Source of the DNA: Kiloniellaceae bacterium
GTDB taxonomy: Bacteria; Pseudomonadota; Alphaproteobacteria; Kiloniellales; J153
Reading direction: 5' to 3'
NCBI GenBank assembly: GCA_021776175.1
Contig: JAJFGJ010000010.1
Span: forward strand, 1-64,000
Length of the DNA: 64,000 bases
A program made the position numbers and the translations under genes. The notes beneath the pieces were generated by a model. The model searched no databases, was not told the origin of the DNA, and saw only the letters and a list, made by a program, of their open reading frames with translations. Of this stretch, positions 7,751-17,025 are shown one piece after another; the stretch's first letter is position 1; every line of letters starts with the position of its first letter.

Positions 7751-8734
7751 TTAACCCCACAGCGCCGGGTCGGGCGGTAAGATCGTACTGCCCTCGTAGT
7801 GCAGCCCAGGGTCACGGTCCTTAGCCAGTAAAAGTGGCCCGTCGAGATCGACGAAACTCGCCAACTGGGCGACGACCATCCCCGGCGCCATGGCCAAGGA
7901 GGTGCCGACATTGCAGCCGACCATGATACCGAACCCCAGCGACCTCGCCTCCCGGGCCAGGGCCAAGGCCTCGCTTAAGCCCCCGGCCTTGTCGAGCTTG
8001 ATATTCACGTAGTCGTACTTTCCGGTAAGGCCCGCGAGCGAGGCGCGATCGAGGCACGATTCGTCCGCCGCCACCGGAATAGGACTGTCGAAACCTTCCA
8101 GCATCGCATCTTGACCGGGCACGAAGGGCTGCTCGACAAGTTCGACACCGAGCGCCGCGAGCTTGGGTAAATAATCCCGGAACTGCGCCTTGCTCCATCC
8201 GGTATTGGCATCAACTGAAATCCGCGCGCCAGGCGCGGCTTCACGGACCGCGGCGACGCGCTCGGGATCGCCCTCGCGGCCGAGCTTGAGCTTCAGTACC
8301 GGGCGGTCGCGGTTGGCCTTGGCGGCCGCGCCCATCTTCTCGGGCGAGCCGAGCGAAATGGTAAACACCGTGGTCACCGCGCGTAGCGGTTCGTCCAGAC
8401 CCGCCAGGCGATACACGGGCGTGCCGGTCAGCTTGGCTTCCAGGTCCCACAGGGCACAGTCAAGAGCGCAGCGCGCGGGCCCCATGGGCAGCAATTCTTG
8501 CAGTTCAATCCGGCCCAAGCCGGATTCGACGCGGTTCCGGACGGCCTCGATTTGATCGACGACAGGTGTGCAATCGGGAAAGAACGCATCGGCGCGCTCG
8601 CACTCGCCACGGCCAAGGGCGCCGTCCTGTTCGATCTCCACGACCACGACCTCGCCATGGTCCTGCACAAGACGGGAGATGACGAAGGTCTCGCGCAGGG
8701 GCCACTGCTGCGCGTATACCTTTAATTTCCTCAT
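7751..8734 (-). CDS. dgcA: N-acetyl-D-Glu racemase / dipeptide-epimerase-family protein DgcA
   Basis: An enolase-superfamily enzyme of the muconate-lactonizing/dipeptide-epimerase branch, 327 residues. Catalytic features visible: the KxK pair (Lys148, Lys150 in VLKLKLG), metal ligands Asp175 (SVDANTGW), Glu201 (VEQPF) and Asp224 (AADESC), and the second-face lysine in VNIKLDKAGG (Lys246/249). Paired with the DUF1611/DgcN gene, as here, this subfamily has been described in marine proteobacteria as racemising N-acetyl-D-glutamate, giving a D-glutamate degradation route. It is last in the minus-strand operon, four bases after dgcN. An L-Ala-D/L-Glu epimerase role is the alternative. Confidence 0.85.
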   Translation of the reverse strand: MRKLKVYAQQWPLRETFVISRLVQDHGEVVVVEIEQDGALGRGECERADAFFPDCTPVVDQIEAVRNRVESGLGRIELQELLPMGPARCALDCALWDLEAKLTGTPVYRLAGLDEPLRAVTTVFTISLGSPEKMGAAAKANRDRPVLKLKLGREGDPERVAAVREAAPGARISVDANTGWSKAQFRDYLPKLAALGVELVEQPFVPGQDAMLEGFDSPIPVAADESCLDRASLAGLTGKYDYVNIKLDKAGGLSEALALAREARSLGFGIMVGCNVGTSLAMAPGMVVAQLASFVDLDGPLLLAKDRDPGLHYEGSTILPPDPALWG

Positions 8735-8738
8735 GGTC

Positions 8739-9752
8739 TTATTTCAGTTGGTCGACCAGTTTGGCCACCCCGGTACGGACCGGATCGACGACAGGGACGC
8801 TGAGGGCATTTTCAAGTTCCGCCATGGCCGTCAGGGCCTCGTCCTCGCCGAGATTGGAGGAATTGACCGAAAGCCCAACCAAGGCGGCGTTCTTGTTTGT
8901 GCGGCGCGCGACTTGAAGATTAAGCGCGATCACCTCTTCCAAATCCGGTATCGGATAGTCCTGGTAGTCGCCATCGATGGCGGTGCGGCCAAGCTCATGG
9001 CACAGGACCAGGGCGTCGGCTTGCGCGCCATGCAGCAAACCAAGACTGACAGCGGCATAGGCCGGGTGATACAGCGAGCCCTGACCCTCGATCACATCCC
9101 AATGATCGGCATCGTTTCCGGGCGCCAACACCTCCACCGACCCCGACAAGAAGTCGGATACGACGGCGTCGATCGCCAAGCCGGACCCCTGAATCAGAAT
9201 GCCGGTCTGCCCAGTCGCGCGGAAGGTCGAATTCACCCCGCGCCGGCGAAGTTCGGCATCGATCGCTAGGGCTGAAAACATCTTACCGACACAGCAATCC
9301 GTGCCCACGGTCAGCAGGCGCTTGCCCGCCCTCCTGCGGCCATTACCGCAGGGCAAGTTAGGCGGAGGCTCACGAACGTCGAACACACGCGATCCGGAGC
9401 TCGCCACCGCCGCCGCGATTTCCGGGACCGAGCCGACGCGCACGTGCAGACCGCTGGCAATGTCCATGCCCGCCTCAAGCACCTCCACGCACAAGGAAAC
9501 CCAGCTATCGGGTAGATACGCGCCGACTGGCGCGAGGCCGATGACGAAAGTCGCGCAGCCGGCCGCCGCCGCATCCTTCACGGTCATATCGGGAAGCCCG
9601 AGATCGACGGCGTTTTCGTCCAAGCGAAGCTGTGCCCGGCAATTCTCCGGGCGCCAGTAGGCCACACCGGCCGCCGTCTTGGCGTCGATAGGGCTCGCGG
9701 CCGCGCCGACAAAAAGCAGGTAGGGTTTTCTCAGCTCAATCGGATCGGTCAT
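8739..9752 (-). CDS. dgcN: DUF1611 protein, N-acetyltransferase DgcN type
   Basis: 337 residues of the DUF1611 family. A P-loop-like motif (GTDCCVGKMFSALAI, about 150-165) follows a variable N-terminal half. Later conserved stretches include ATGQTGILIQGSG, VIEGQGSLYHPAY and LCHELGR. Members paired with DgcA are reported as D-glutamate N-acetyltransferases, supplying the racemase's substrate. Spacing to dgcA (4 bases) and to the upstream transaminase gene (13 bases) indicates one transcript. Family is firm; the reaction rests on the literature for homologues. Confidence 0.85.
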   Translation of the reverse strand: MTDPIELRKPYLLFVGAAASPIDAKTAAGVAYWRPENCRAQLRLDENAVDLGLPDMTVKDAAAAGCATFVIGLAPVGAYLPDSWVSLCVEVLEAGMDIASGLHVRVGSVPEIAAAVASSGSRVFDVREPPPNLPCGNGRRRAGKRLLTVGTDCCVGKMFSALAIDAELRRRGVNSTFRATGQTGILIQGSGLAIDAVVSDFLSGSVEVLAPGNDADHWDVIEGQGSLYHPAYAAVSLGLLHGAQADALVLCHELGRTAIDGDYQDYPIPDLEEVIALNLQVARRTNKNAALVGLSVNSSNLGEDEALTAMAELENALSVPVVDPVRTGVAKLVDQLK

Positions 9753-9765
9753 GAAGGGGCCTCGC

Positions 9766-10692
9766 CTATTGCAGCTTGCTTAGGTATTGCTGAACGAAAT
9801 CGCAATCCACCAAACCGGCGTAGGCATCGATCAGGCGCTTGGTGACGGCGCCATAGAGCGCGCCGTCGCCGACCGTCATGCCGTTGATGCTGGAGATCGG
9901 GCAGATGCACAGGCTGGTCGAGGTGATAAAGGCTTCATCCGCGTTATAGCCGTCGAATAGATCCAGATCGGCCTCGCGAAACGGGATTCCCAGCTCGCGC
10001 GCCAGGTCGATGACCGTCTGGCGGCTAACCCCCGGAAGGACGAAATTCTCTCTCGGCGTCAATAATTCGCCGTCGCGCACGAGGAAAATATTGCTGCCAA
10101 GCCCTTCGCACAAGTTGCCGTCACGGTCGAGCAAAATGGCCCAGCCATTGGGATTCTGGGCGCGGACTTCCAGATCGCCCATGATCAGATTGAGGTAGTT
10201 GTGGGTCTTGGCGCGGGGCGTCAAGGCGTCCGGCGATGTCCGGCGCACCGAGGGGATAACGACCGGAACACCGTCTCGGTAGTAGTGCGCGCGATCGGCC
10301 ACCGGCATGGGCAAGCATTCCACGATGACGGTCGGTCCATAATGATTCCAATTGTCGCCCTCGACCTTGAGAACGCCGCGTGTCACGCGCTGTCCTACCC
10401 AGCAATCCTCGTCGCCGCCGTAGAGGTGTATATTCTCCTCGACCACCCTCTTGGTGATGGCGGTCATTTCTTCGGGGCTCATACCGGGATCGAGCCTTAG
10501 GGCCCGCATGGAGCGGTAGAAACGCTCGATATGATCCTCCAGCTTGAAAATCCGGTGCTTGAACGTGCGGGTTAGATCGAACGCGCCGTCGCCGAACAGA
10601 AAGCTGCGCTCGCGGTACGGTACCAGCGCCTGGCTTTCTGGAACGTATTCGCCGTTGAAATACACGATTCGTTCGTTCGCCAATTTACTCAT
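9766..10692 (-). CDS. Class IV PLP aminotransferase, probable D-amino-acid transaminase
   Basis: A pyridoxal-phosphate enzyme of the BCAT/DAAT fold type IV, 308 residues. It starts VYFNGEYVPESQALVPYRER and FLFGDGAFDLTRTF, as in the family. The PLP lysine is Lys162 (PRAKTHNYLN) and Glu196 in LCEGLGSNIF binds the cofactor pyridine nitrogen. Branched-chain transaminases share these motifs, so the D-amino-acid assignment rests mainly on neighbours (DgcN, DgcA and a D-amino-acid dehydrogenase). It would move amino groups from D-amino acids to 2-ketoglutarate, making D-glutamate for DgcN. Confidence 0.8.
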   Translation of the reverse strand: MSKLANERIVYFNGEYVPESQALVPYRERSFLFGDGAFDLTRTFKHRIFKLEDHIERFYRSMRALRLDPGMSPEEMTAITKRVVEENIHLYGGDEDCWVGQRVTRGVLKVEGDNWNHYGPTVIVECLPMPVADRAHYYRDGVPVVIPSVRRTSPDALTPRAKTHNYLNLIMGDLEVRAQNPNGWAILLDRDGNLCEGLGSNIFLVRDGELLTPRENFVLPGVSRQTVIDLARELGIPFREADLDLFDGYNADEAFITSTSLCICPISSINGMTVGDGALYGAVTKRLIDAYAGLVDCDFVQQYLSKLQ

Positions 10693-10726
10693 GACTCGTT
10701 CCTTCGAATAAGGCTCTAGCAGCCTG

Positions 10727-11665
10727 CTAGAACGCCACTTGGTCGCCGCCTTTGAGATCCAGCATCTCGCGCGCCTCGTCCGGGGTCGCTATTTCTAGGG
10801 ATAGTTCTTCCAAAATGCGACGGATCTTGGCGACTTGCGCCGCGTTCGACGGCGCCAGTTCGCCCTTGCCGAGATAAAGGCTGTCTTCCAAGCCGACACG
10901 AACATTGGCGCCCATGGTCGCCGCGTAGGTGCAAAACGGCATTTGGTGGCGCCCCGCAGCCAGAATCGACCATTGATAGTCGGAACCGAAAAGCTTGTTG
11001 GCGATCCGGCGCATGTGCATGACATTCTCCTGATCCGGCCCGATGCCGCCCAAAATCCCGAAAATGGTCTGCACGAACAACGGCGGTTTCACCAATCCCC
11101 GATCGAGAAAGTGCGCTAAATTATAAAGATGCCCGACATCGTAGCACTCGAACTCGAACCGGGTTCCGCATCCTTCGCCCAGCTCCTTCAAAATACGCTC
11201 GATATCGCCGAAGGTGTTGCGGAATATCGCGTCGCGCGAGCATTCGAGAAAGGGTTTTTCCCAATCGTGCTTGAAGTCCGGATAGCGGTTCAACATCGGA
11301 TAAAGCCCGAAGTTGATCGATCCCATGTTCAGGGACGACATCTCCGGCTTCGCATGCATGGCCGCGGCAATTCGTTCGTCCACGCTCATGCCCTGCCCGC
11401 CGCCGGTGGTGATATTGATAACCGCGTCGCACTGCTGCTTGATGCGGGGCAGGAACCGCTTGAACACCTCGGGATCGGGGGTCGGTCGGCCGTCGATGGG
11501 ATCGCGGGCGTGGAGATGGATGATCGAGGCGCCCGCCTCGGCGGCGGCCACCGACTGCTCGGCGATCTCGTCAGGCGTTAACGGCAGGTGCGGGGACATG
11601 GTGGGGGTGTGAATCGACCCCGTGACGGCACAGGTGATGATCACTTTCCTGGAGGCTACGGCCAT
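10727..11665 (-). CDS. BKACE (DUF849) beta-keto acid cleavage enzyme
   Basis: A zinc-dependent TIM-barrel enzyme of the Kce/BKACE family, which condenses a beta-keto acid with acetyl-CoA to give acetoacetate and an acyl-CoA. It starts VIITCAVTGSIHTPTMSP. The zinc ligands His50 and His52 lie in IIHLHARDP, and INITTGGGQGMS, ECYDVGHLYNLA and GANVRVGLEDSLYLG are family signatures. The ATG at 11665 follows GGAGAGGAA with good spacing, and an upstream in-frame extension is rejected. It leads the operon with the transaminase, DgcN and DgcA. A role in breaking down a keto acid released from a D-amino acid fits, but the substrate is unknown. Confidence 0.87.
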   Translation of the reverse strand: MAVASRKVIITCAVTGSIHTPTMSPHLPLTPDEIAEQSVAAAEAGASIIHLHARDPIDGRPTPDPEVFKRFLPRIKQQCDAVINITTGGGQGMSVDERIAAAMHAKPEMSSLNMGSINFGLYPMLNRYPDFKHDWEKPFLECSRDAIFRNTFGDIERILKELGEGCGTRFEFECYDVGHLYNLAHFLDRGLVKPPLFVQTIFGILGGIGPDQENVMHMRRIANKLFGSDYQWSILAAGRHQMPFCTYAATMGANVRVGLEDSLYLGKGELAPSNAAQVAKIRRILEELSLEIATPDEAREMLDLKGGDQVAF

Positions 11666-11809
11666 GATGGGTTCCTCTCCGATGCTTCGCCGGCGAGCCG
11701 CAAGGGACCCGTGGGAGATTGGCTGGTGGCGCGAGTGTGCCTTGCCGACGGCGCCGCGTAAACAAACCGATGAAGAGAGGGAGCGCGACCGACGCGGCCC
11801 CAAGCGGCC

Positions 11810-13375
11810 CTAGGGCGCGATTGGCAGTCCAATAACGATGGCCAAGCCGCCGGCCGGGCGGTTTTCGGCCCAAACCTGGCCGCCGATCGACTGCAAATTT
11901 CGCCGCACGATCCACAAACCGATGCCAAAATGGCGTGCGTCCGATTCAGCCGGATGGTCTTTTTGGCGGTCGCGGAGCGAAACGTAGCGCTCGAAAATCC
12001 GTTCCAGGTTCTCCGGCGCGATGCCTGGGCCGCGGTCGCGCACAATGAGAACGGCACCGCTCTTGGCACGCCGCAAGTCGACCCTGATCTCGGCGCCCTC
12101 CGGGGAAATCTCAACCGCGTTATCGATAACGTTTTCGATCACTGTTTCCATCAGGTCTTGGCCGGCGCGAATCACGATCTCCGGCTGGACACTCATGGAC
12201 AGGGTTAAATTCCGGCTGGCCAAGCTGTCCGCGTAGGCCCCGAGCATGCGCTCGACCAAGCGGGAGAGGTTGATCTTTTCACGCGTCGCATCGAGCAATT
12301 CAGCCGTCGCTTGGTCGAGACGGCGGGCGCTGGCGACCAGATAGTCCAGGCGGTCGACGGACTCCTCGATGACTTCCAGCGCCCGCTTTCCGCGCGGGTT
12401 GTCGCCCGGGATAAACCGGTGCAGCGGTGCTAGGGACTGGCGCATAATCGCGATCGGGGTCTTAAAGGCGTGCGCGTTATCTTCCGCCGCGCGGCGCAGG
12501 GATTCCGCCGAATCGCTCAACGCGCCCGTCATGCGGTCGAATTCCTCCGCGACCTCCGACAATTCCGGCACTTCGTTCTGGGCGGCGAAGCCCTTGACGG
12601 GGCTGCGGCCCTCGCCGATGCCGCGCGCCATGTCGCGAAACCGCATGATGCTGCGCCAGATCGAATAGAACAGGCCGAAAGTGAAAATCGCCATGCCCAA
12701 GTAAATGGCCGAGGCGACGCGCACCTCGATGGTTTTCCAATAAGGCTGATCGATCGCCGTGCCCAGCATTTCAGTCGATTTGTGGGTCGTGATCACGGCC
12801 CAGCACCCGGCCTTGGTCGTAACCGGGGTGATCGAGGTCAAGAGCTCCCCAGCATCGCTGCCTTGCAGGTGGCGCAGTGCGATCGGCACCTGCATCTGGC
12901 AGGATTCGGCCAGCTTATCCAAAACGCCGCGTTCGATCAGGCGATCGCGCTCCACCTTGAGGGTCGCGGCGGGAACCGGGGGTTCCGACGCGACAAAGAA
13001 AAAGTCTTCCAATCCGTGCTCGCTGGCCGGGCGGAACAGGACCTTGATACCCGCGAAGTTGGCCGCGAGGGGCTTGACCGCGTCGTTCAGTTCCGGCAGC
13101 GGCGAAGGGTCCTCGCGCGACAGCAAGGGGCGCAGACCTTCCGCGATCAAGCGGCCCTGCGCGCGCACACTATCCAGCAGCAGCCGCCGTTTTTCCGAGT
13201 CGGCCTGACGAAATTCCGAATACAGAATCACCGGCACGGTCATGAAGACAAGAAGAAGCAGGACCAGCTTGCCGAGCAGAGACCGGGTCGCCCCGCCTAG
13301 CGGCCGAAGCTTTTTACGGTGGGCGGATTTAACCTTGGTGAGCTTGGCTGCCTGTTCGGCCCGCGCCATCCTCAC
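11810..13375 (-). CDS. Membrane sensor histidine kinase, PhoQ-like
   Basis: 521 residues: transmembrane segments at about 33-52 and 220-240 around a periplasmic sensor region of about 165 residues, then a HAMP-like linker (FRDMARGIGEGR). The dimerisation box has phospho-acceptor His302 in NAHAFKTPIAIMRQSL, close to the PhoQ-type pattern (H-x-x-KTP). The ATPase boxes are NVIDNAVE, DRGPGIAPENLERIFERYV and GIGLWIVRRN. GTG start at 13375 overlaps the regulator stop (GTGA); an ATG at 13369 is the alternative. The sensor region has two cysteines (CQMQV, GCWAV). The stimulus is unknown. Confidence 0.88.
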   Translation of the reverse strand: MRMARAEQAAKLTKVKSAHRKKLRPLGGATRSLLGKLVLLLLVFMTVPVILYSEFRQADSEKRRLLLDSVRAQGRLIAEGLRPLLSREDPSPLPELNDAVKPLAANFAGIKVLFRPASEHGLEDFFFVASEPPVPAATLKVERDRLIERGVLDKLAESCQMQVPIALRHLQGSDAGELLTSITPVTTKAGCWAVITTHKSTEMLGTAIDQPYWKTIEVRVASAIYLGMAIFTFGLFYSIWRSIMRFRDMARGIGEGRSPVKGFAAQNEVPELSEVAEEFDRMTGALSDSAESLRRAAEDNAHAFKTPIAIMRQSLAPLHRFIPGDNPRGKRALEVIEESVDRLDYLVASARRLDQATAELLDATREKINLSRLVERMLGAYADSLASRNLTLSMSVQPEIVIRAGQDLMETVIENVIDNAVEISPEGAEIRVDLRRAKSGAVLIVRDRGPGIAPENLERIFERYVSLRDRQKDHPAESDARHFGIGLWIVRRNLQSIGGQVWAENRPAGGLAIVIGLPIAP

Positions 13376-14217
13376 TCAACCTCGGTCCGCGCTCCCGCTT
13401 GCCCGGCCGGTCCGCCTGCGCTGGCGCTGGCTTCGGCGCCAACCTCACCCGGTTCATCCCGCCAGCGATAGCCGAAGCCAGGGTAATTATCGATCCGATC
13501 GAAATCCTCATCGACATCGCGAAACTTCTTGCGAATCCGCTTGATGAAGGAGCGCACATTGGCCCGGTACCCTTCTTCTCCGAAGCCGGCCACGAAATCC
13601 TTACCGCGGACGATGTCGTAGATCTGCCGGTAAGTAACGTCCCGGCCCGAGCGGGTCACCATAAAGCGGATGATGGCGAACTCGCTGAGCGTGAGATCGA
13701 CCTGCCCCTCCCGCCAGTAGGCCCGATGAATGCCCAGCCTTAGCTCAAGCGGCCCGCGCCGCACGTTGCCCGCGGCATCGGCCTCGCCCGCGCCGTGGGT
13801 TCCGGCTCCCACCAAGGCCTTGGCGCCGTCGGTAATCAGCTTGAGCCGGCCGAGAATGATCTGTAGCCGGCGCGATTTATCGATGAAATCGACCGCGCCC
13901 CATTTCAGCGCCGCCTCTTCGTAGATTTCGTCGCTCAGCATGGTCAGGAAAATCACCGGGGTCTCGACCCGGGTTTCGCGCAACCGGCGAAGAACCCCAA
14001 GACCGTCCAAGCCGGGCATGCGCCAATCCAGCAGGACGGCATCGGCCGGGTTTCCATCGCCGAAAAACGTCAGAACGCTTTCACCGTCCGGGAAGTCGAC
14101 AACATCGTATCCTTCCTCGACGAGATTTAGGCCTAAAGACTCGCGGAACAGATCGTCATCGTCAACGATGACCACACGCGCCGGCTGCGGCTCCTGAACA
14201 CTGGCGGCCAACGACAT
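13372..14217 (-). CDS. OmpR/PhoB-family response regulator
   Basis: About 281 residues: a receiver domain with the acidic pocket (VIVDDDDLF), phosphorylation site Asp65 in VLLDWRMPG, conserved Thr in IFLTML and Lys in DFIDKS. A linker of about 35 residues precedes a winged-helix DNA-binding domain (LTLSEFAIIRFMVTRSGRDV, then RSFIKRIRKKFRD and NYPGFGYRW). The C-terminal tail is unusually rich in Ala/Gly. ATG at 14217 chosen; a GTG at 14220 is also in frame. It is coupled to the downstream kinase gene by overlap and lies just after a lipoprotein gene. Confidence 0.9.
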   Translation of the reverse strand: MSLAASVQEPQPARVVIVDDDDLFRESLGLNLVEEGYDVVDFPDGESVLTFFGDGNPADAVLLDWRMPGLDGLGVLRRLRETRVETPVIFLTMLSDEIYEEAALKWGAVDFIDKSRRLQIILGRLKLITDGAKALVGAGTHGAGEADAAGNVRRGPLELRLGIHRAYWREGQVDLTLSEFAIIRFMVTRSGRDVTYRQIYDIVRGKDFVAGFGEEGYRANVRSFIKRIRKKFRDVDEDFDRIDNYPGFGYRWRDEPGEVGAEASASAGGPAGQAGARTEVE

Positions 14218-14223
14218 CACCGA

Positions 14224-14820
14224 TTACCCCGCATCTTGTACATCCCTTTCTTGCAACAAGTCGGCGAAACAACGGCGCAGGACCGGGCTGGCGCGATTGC
14301 TGACCTTAGCCGCGCCGGTATCGCTGGTACTGCTGGCTGTCTGCACCGGCAACTCCGGCTCCTTGCCGGTCACCTCGTAAGTCAGGACCCGGAACACGCT
14401 GTCATCCATGCTCGGATAGAAAAATACGCTGAACATGCACGATCCGCCGTTGTAGGCCCAAATCTTGGCTGGCGGCTGTTCCATTTTTAAGGCAGGATCG
14501 CCGAGCAGCGCCTTGGTGGCCTCGAAATCCAAACCGACCAGCAAGTCCGGGTCGGGTTCGGCCACGACCGCCGGTTCGCTTCGATCGGGCTTGCGCCGCG
14601 GCATCGGTGGGTTGGCGAGGGCGACCTGGGATTTCGCCGCCTCCTCGTTGTCCATCCCCCACATTATCTCATCCGTAGCGGGGTCTTGGTCGGGCAACAG
14701 GTCGGCCGATTCCCGCGCGCCCGCATCGGCGGGCGCGTCGGGGCGCTGCAGCAACGCCAGATCGGCGCAGGCGCTCAATCCAAGCATCGCCAACGCCGTT
14801 ATCCCAAGGCGGCCCATCAT
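14224..14820 (-). CDS. Lipoprotein with SmpA/OmlA-like region, linked to two-component system
   Basis: About 198 residues starting MMGRLGITALAMLGLSAC: a short signal peptide ending in the lipobox LSAC, so Cys18 would be lipidated. A Pro/Asp-rich spacer is followed by LLVGLDFEATKALLGDPALK and KIWAYNGGSCMFSVFFYP, which resemble the SmpA/OmlA fold of small outer-membrane lipoproteins. The longer reading frame upstream lacks a signal peptide, so the start at 14820 is preferred. It is first in an operon with the response regulator and kinase (6-7 bases apart), so a signal-transduction partner role is possible. Confidence 0.68.
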   Translation of the reverse strand: MMGRLGITALAMLGLSACADLALLQRPDAPADAGARESADLLPDQDPATDEIMWGMDNEEAAKSQVALANPPMPRRKPDRSEPAVVAEPDPDLLVGLDFEATKALLGDPALKMEQPPAKIWAYNGGSCMFSVFFYPSMDDSVFRVLTYEVTGKEPELPVQTASSTSDTGAAKVSNRASPVLRRCFADLLQERDVQDAG

Positions 14821-15022
14821 CGCACGTATCCTGACAATCGCACTTTCAGGCCTCTTCCGGACCCTGGCGCCAATTCTGCGCCCCGACAGTTTAGAGAATG
14901 TTAACAAATCCCCAAGCGGTAGCATAACGGATAAACTCGGACCCGTCGATGCAGCCAGGGAAATGTGGTTAAAGGCCTAATTTTACAAGTCAAATTTGTG
15001 GCAGATTGACCGCTTTGCAGTT

Positions 15023-16156
15023 CTAGCGGTCCAGAACCAGCGTATCCCCGGCATCCCAGGAGCACCACAGCGCCTCGCCGATGCGAAACGAGGGCCGCGA
15101 GGTGCGGGCCACGTTGCGGATGTTGGCACTGATCGACTGGCCGCTATCGAGCCGCAGGTAGACGTGGCTGGTATCGCCGAAATAGGCGACTTCGCTGACC
15201 CGGCCATGGTGCGAGATTCGCCCGCCAGGCGCCTCATCGCGGTGGATTCGTATTTTCTCGGGCCGCACCGCGATATCTATATCCCAGGGATCCGGCCCCG
15301 CCCCGGGCCCCGCGGCACCAGGGCTATCCGCCGAATGCGGCTCCTGGCCAGGCAAGGTTAGGCGGCCCAACCCCTCGACATCGAGCTTCAATTCCGTGCC
15401 GTGCCTAGCAATGACCCGCGCACGAAATAGATTCATCTTGCCAATGAAGCCGGCCACGAAACGGCTATTGGGAAATTCGTAGAGCTGGGCCGGCCCATCG
15501 ACCTGACGCACCTGCCCCGCCTCCATGACCGCGATCCGATTGGCCATGGACAGGGCCTCGTGCTGATCGTGGGTCACGATGACGAAAGTAATTCCGACCG
15601 CGTGCTGAAGCCGCACCAACTCAAGCTGCATGGCCTCCCGCAATTTGGCGTCGAGGGCCGACAAGGGCTCGTCGAGCAACAATACCTTGGGCCGCTTGAC
15701 CAGTGCCCGGGCGAGCGCGACACGCTGGCGCTGGCCGCCCGACAGCTGATCCGGTCTGCGCTCGGCCTGTTCACTCAGGCGTACCATCTCCAGGGCATCG
15801 CGCACCCGCTGGCCGATTTCTCCAGACGGCGTCCCCGCGACCCGCAAGCCATAGGCCACATTGTCGAACACGCTCATGTGCGGGAACACGGCGTAAGACT
15901 GAAAGACCATATTCACGGGCCGCCGGTTCGGTGGGACCTCGGCCATGTCCTGGCCGTCGATCAGAATGCTTCCCCGGTCAGGTGTCTCAAACCCGGCCAG
16001 CATGCGCAGCAGCGTGGTCTTGCCGCAGCCGGATGGGCCAAGAAGCGCGAAAAATTCGTTCTGGCGGATGTCCAGGGATACCCGGTCGACCGCCGTTACG
16101 GTGCCAAAGCGTTTCGACACGCTCTGAATGGATACGGTCACCGGTGACTCCGACAT
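15023..16156 (-). CDS. potA: Spermidine/putrescine-type ABC transporter ATPase
   Basis: 377 residues. An N-terminal ATPase domain has Walker A (GPSGCGKTT), signature LSGGQRQRV and Walker B (VLLLDEPLSALD), and a C-terminal TOBE_2 regulatory domain follows (FVAGFIGKMNLFRARV onward, then AVRPEKIRIH). This matches PotA/PotG length and layout. It is last in a minus-strand operon of binding protein, two permeases and ATPase, six bases after the PotC-like permease. Energises uptake from the cytoplasmic side. Polyamine specificity is typical of the family but not proven. Confidence 0.92.
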   Translation of the reverse strand: MSESPVTVSIQSVSKRFGTVTAVDRVSLDIRQNEFFALLGPSGCGKTTLLRMLAGFETPDRGSILIDGQDMAEVPPNRRPVNMVFQSYAVFPHMSVFDNVAYGLRVAGTPSGEIGQRVRDALEMVRLSEQAERRPDQLSGGQRQRVALARALVKRPKVLLLDEPLSALDAKLREAMQLELVRLQHAVGITFVIVTHDQHEALSMANRIAVMEAGQVRQVDGPAQLYEFPNSRFVAGFIGKMNLFRARVIARHGTELKLDVEGLGRLTLPGQEPHSADSPGAAGPGAGPDPWDIDIAVRPEKIRIHRDEAPGGRISHHGRVSEVAYFGDTSHVYLRLDSGQSISANIRNVARTSRPSFRIGEALWCSWDAGDTLVLDR

Positions 16157-16162
16157 GCGCGC

Positions 16163-17023
16163 TTACCCTTCTTGTTTATCTTGAGGCGCCTGAAAGCGCA
16201 TGGCCAGCACGGTGGCGATAACGGTTATGACGATAAGAATCGTCGAGGCCGCGTTAACCTCCGGCGTCACGCTAAATCGGACCATGGAGAATATCTTGAC
16301 TGGCAGGGTGATGGTGTTCGGGCCAGCGGTAAAAAACGTGATGACGAAATCGTCGAGCGATAAGGTAAAGGCGATCAGCCCGCCGGCAACGATACCTGGT
16401 TTTAGGTAGGGCAACACGACATCCCTCATGGTCTGCCACTCGCTGGCGCCCAGGTCCTTGGCCGCGTCCTCGAGCTCGCGATTGAATCCGACCATGCGGG
16501 CGCGCACGATAACCGCGACAAAAGGAAACGAAAAAGCAATGTGCGCGATGATTATGTTGCCAAGGTTGAACGGCCACGTCAGGTTCGTCGGCCAACCCAC
16601 ACGCGCGAAGAAGGCCATCATGGCCACGCCCATGCAAATTTCCGGGATCACGATCGGTAGAACCATGAAGCCTTCGTACGCGGACTTGCCGGGAAATTTG
16701 AAACGCCAGAGAAATATCGCCACCAACACCCCCAGCAGGGTCGATACAGCTGTGCTAAAGACGGCGATGCTGAGCGAGTTGACGAAGGCGTCGATGAGGC
16801 TGTCGTTGTTCCAGGCTTTCTCGTAGTACTTCAAGGTGAAACCACGCCACATGATATTTCGGCGGCTGTCGTTGAAGCTGTACGCGATCAGAGTGAGGAT
16901 CGGCGCGTAGAGAGCCAGGAATGTGGCCGCCACCAGAAATCGCATCCACCAGCGCCGGGTATAATCCAAAGGTCCGATCAGGTTACGCGGCGATCCGTGT
17001 GGGCGGCGGACGGGGGCGGTCAT
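16163..17023 (-). CDS. potC: Polyamine-type ABC transporter permease, PotC/PotI-like
   Basis: 286 residues with six predicted membrane segments. The cytoplasmic EAA loop is DAAKDLGASEWQTMRDVVLP, which contacts the ATPase. The start of the first helix (FLALYAPILTLIAYSFNDS) and the segment FTLSLDDFVITFFTAGP are diagnostic of PotC/PotI. It lies two bases after the PotB-like permease and six before the ATPase gene, so the four genes form one operon. Confidence 0.92.
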   Translation of the reverse strand: MTAPVRRPHGSPRNLIGPLDYTRRWWMRFLVAATFLALYAPILTLIAYSFNDSRRNIMWRGFTLKYYEKAWNNDSLIDAFVNSLSIAVFSTAVSTLLGVLVAIFLWRFKFPGKSAYEGFMVLPIVIPEICMGVAMMAFFARVGWPTNLTWPFNLGNIIIAHIAFSFPFVAVIVRARMVGFNRELEDAAKDLGASEWQTMRDVVLPYLKPGIVAGGLIAFTLSLDDFVITFFTAGPNTITLPVKIFSMVRFSVTPEVNAASTILIVITVIATVLAMRFQAPQDKQEG

Positions 17024-17025
17024 CG

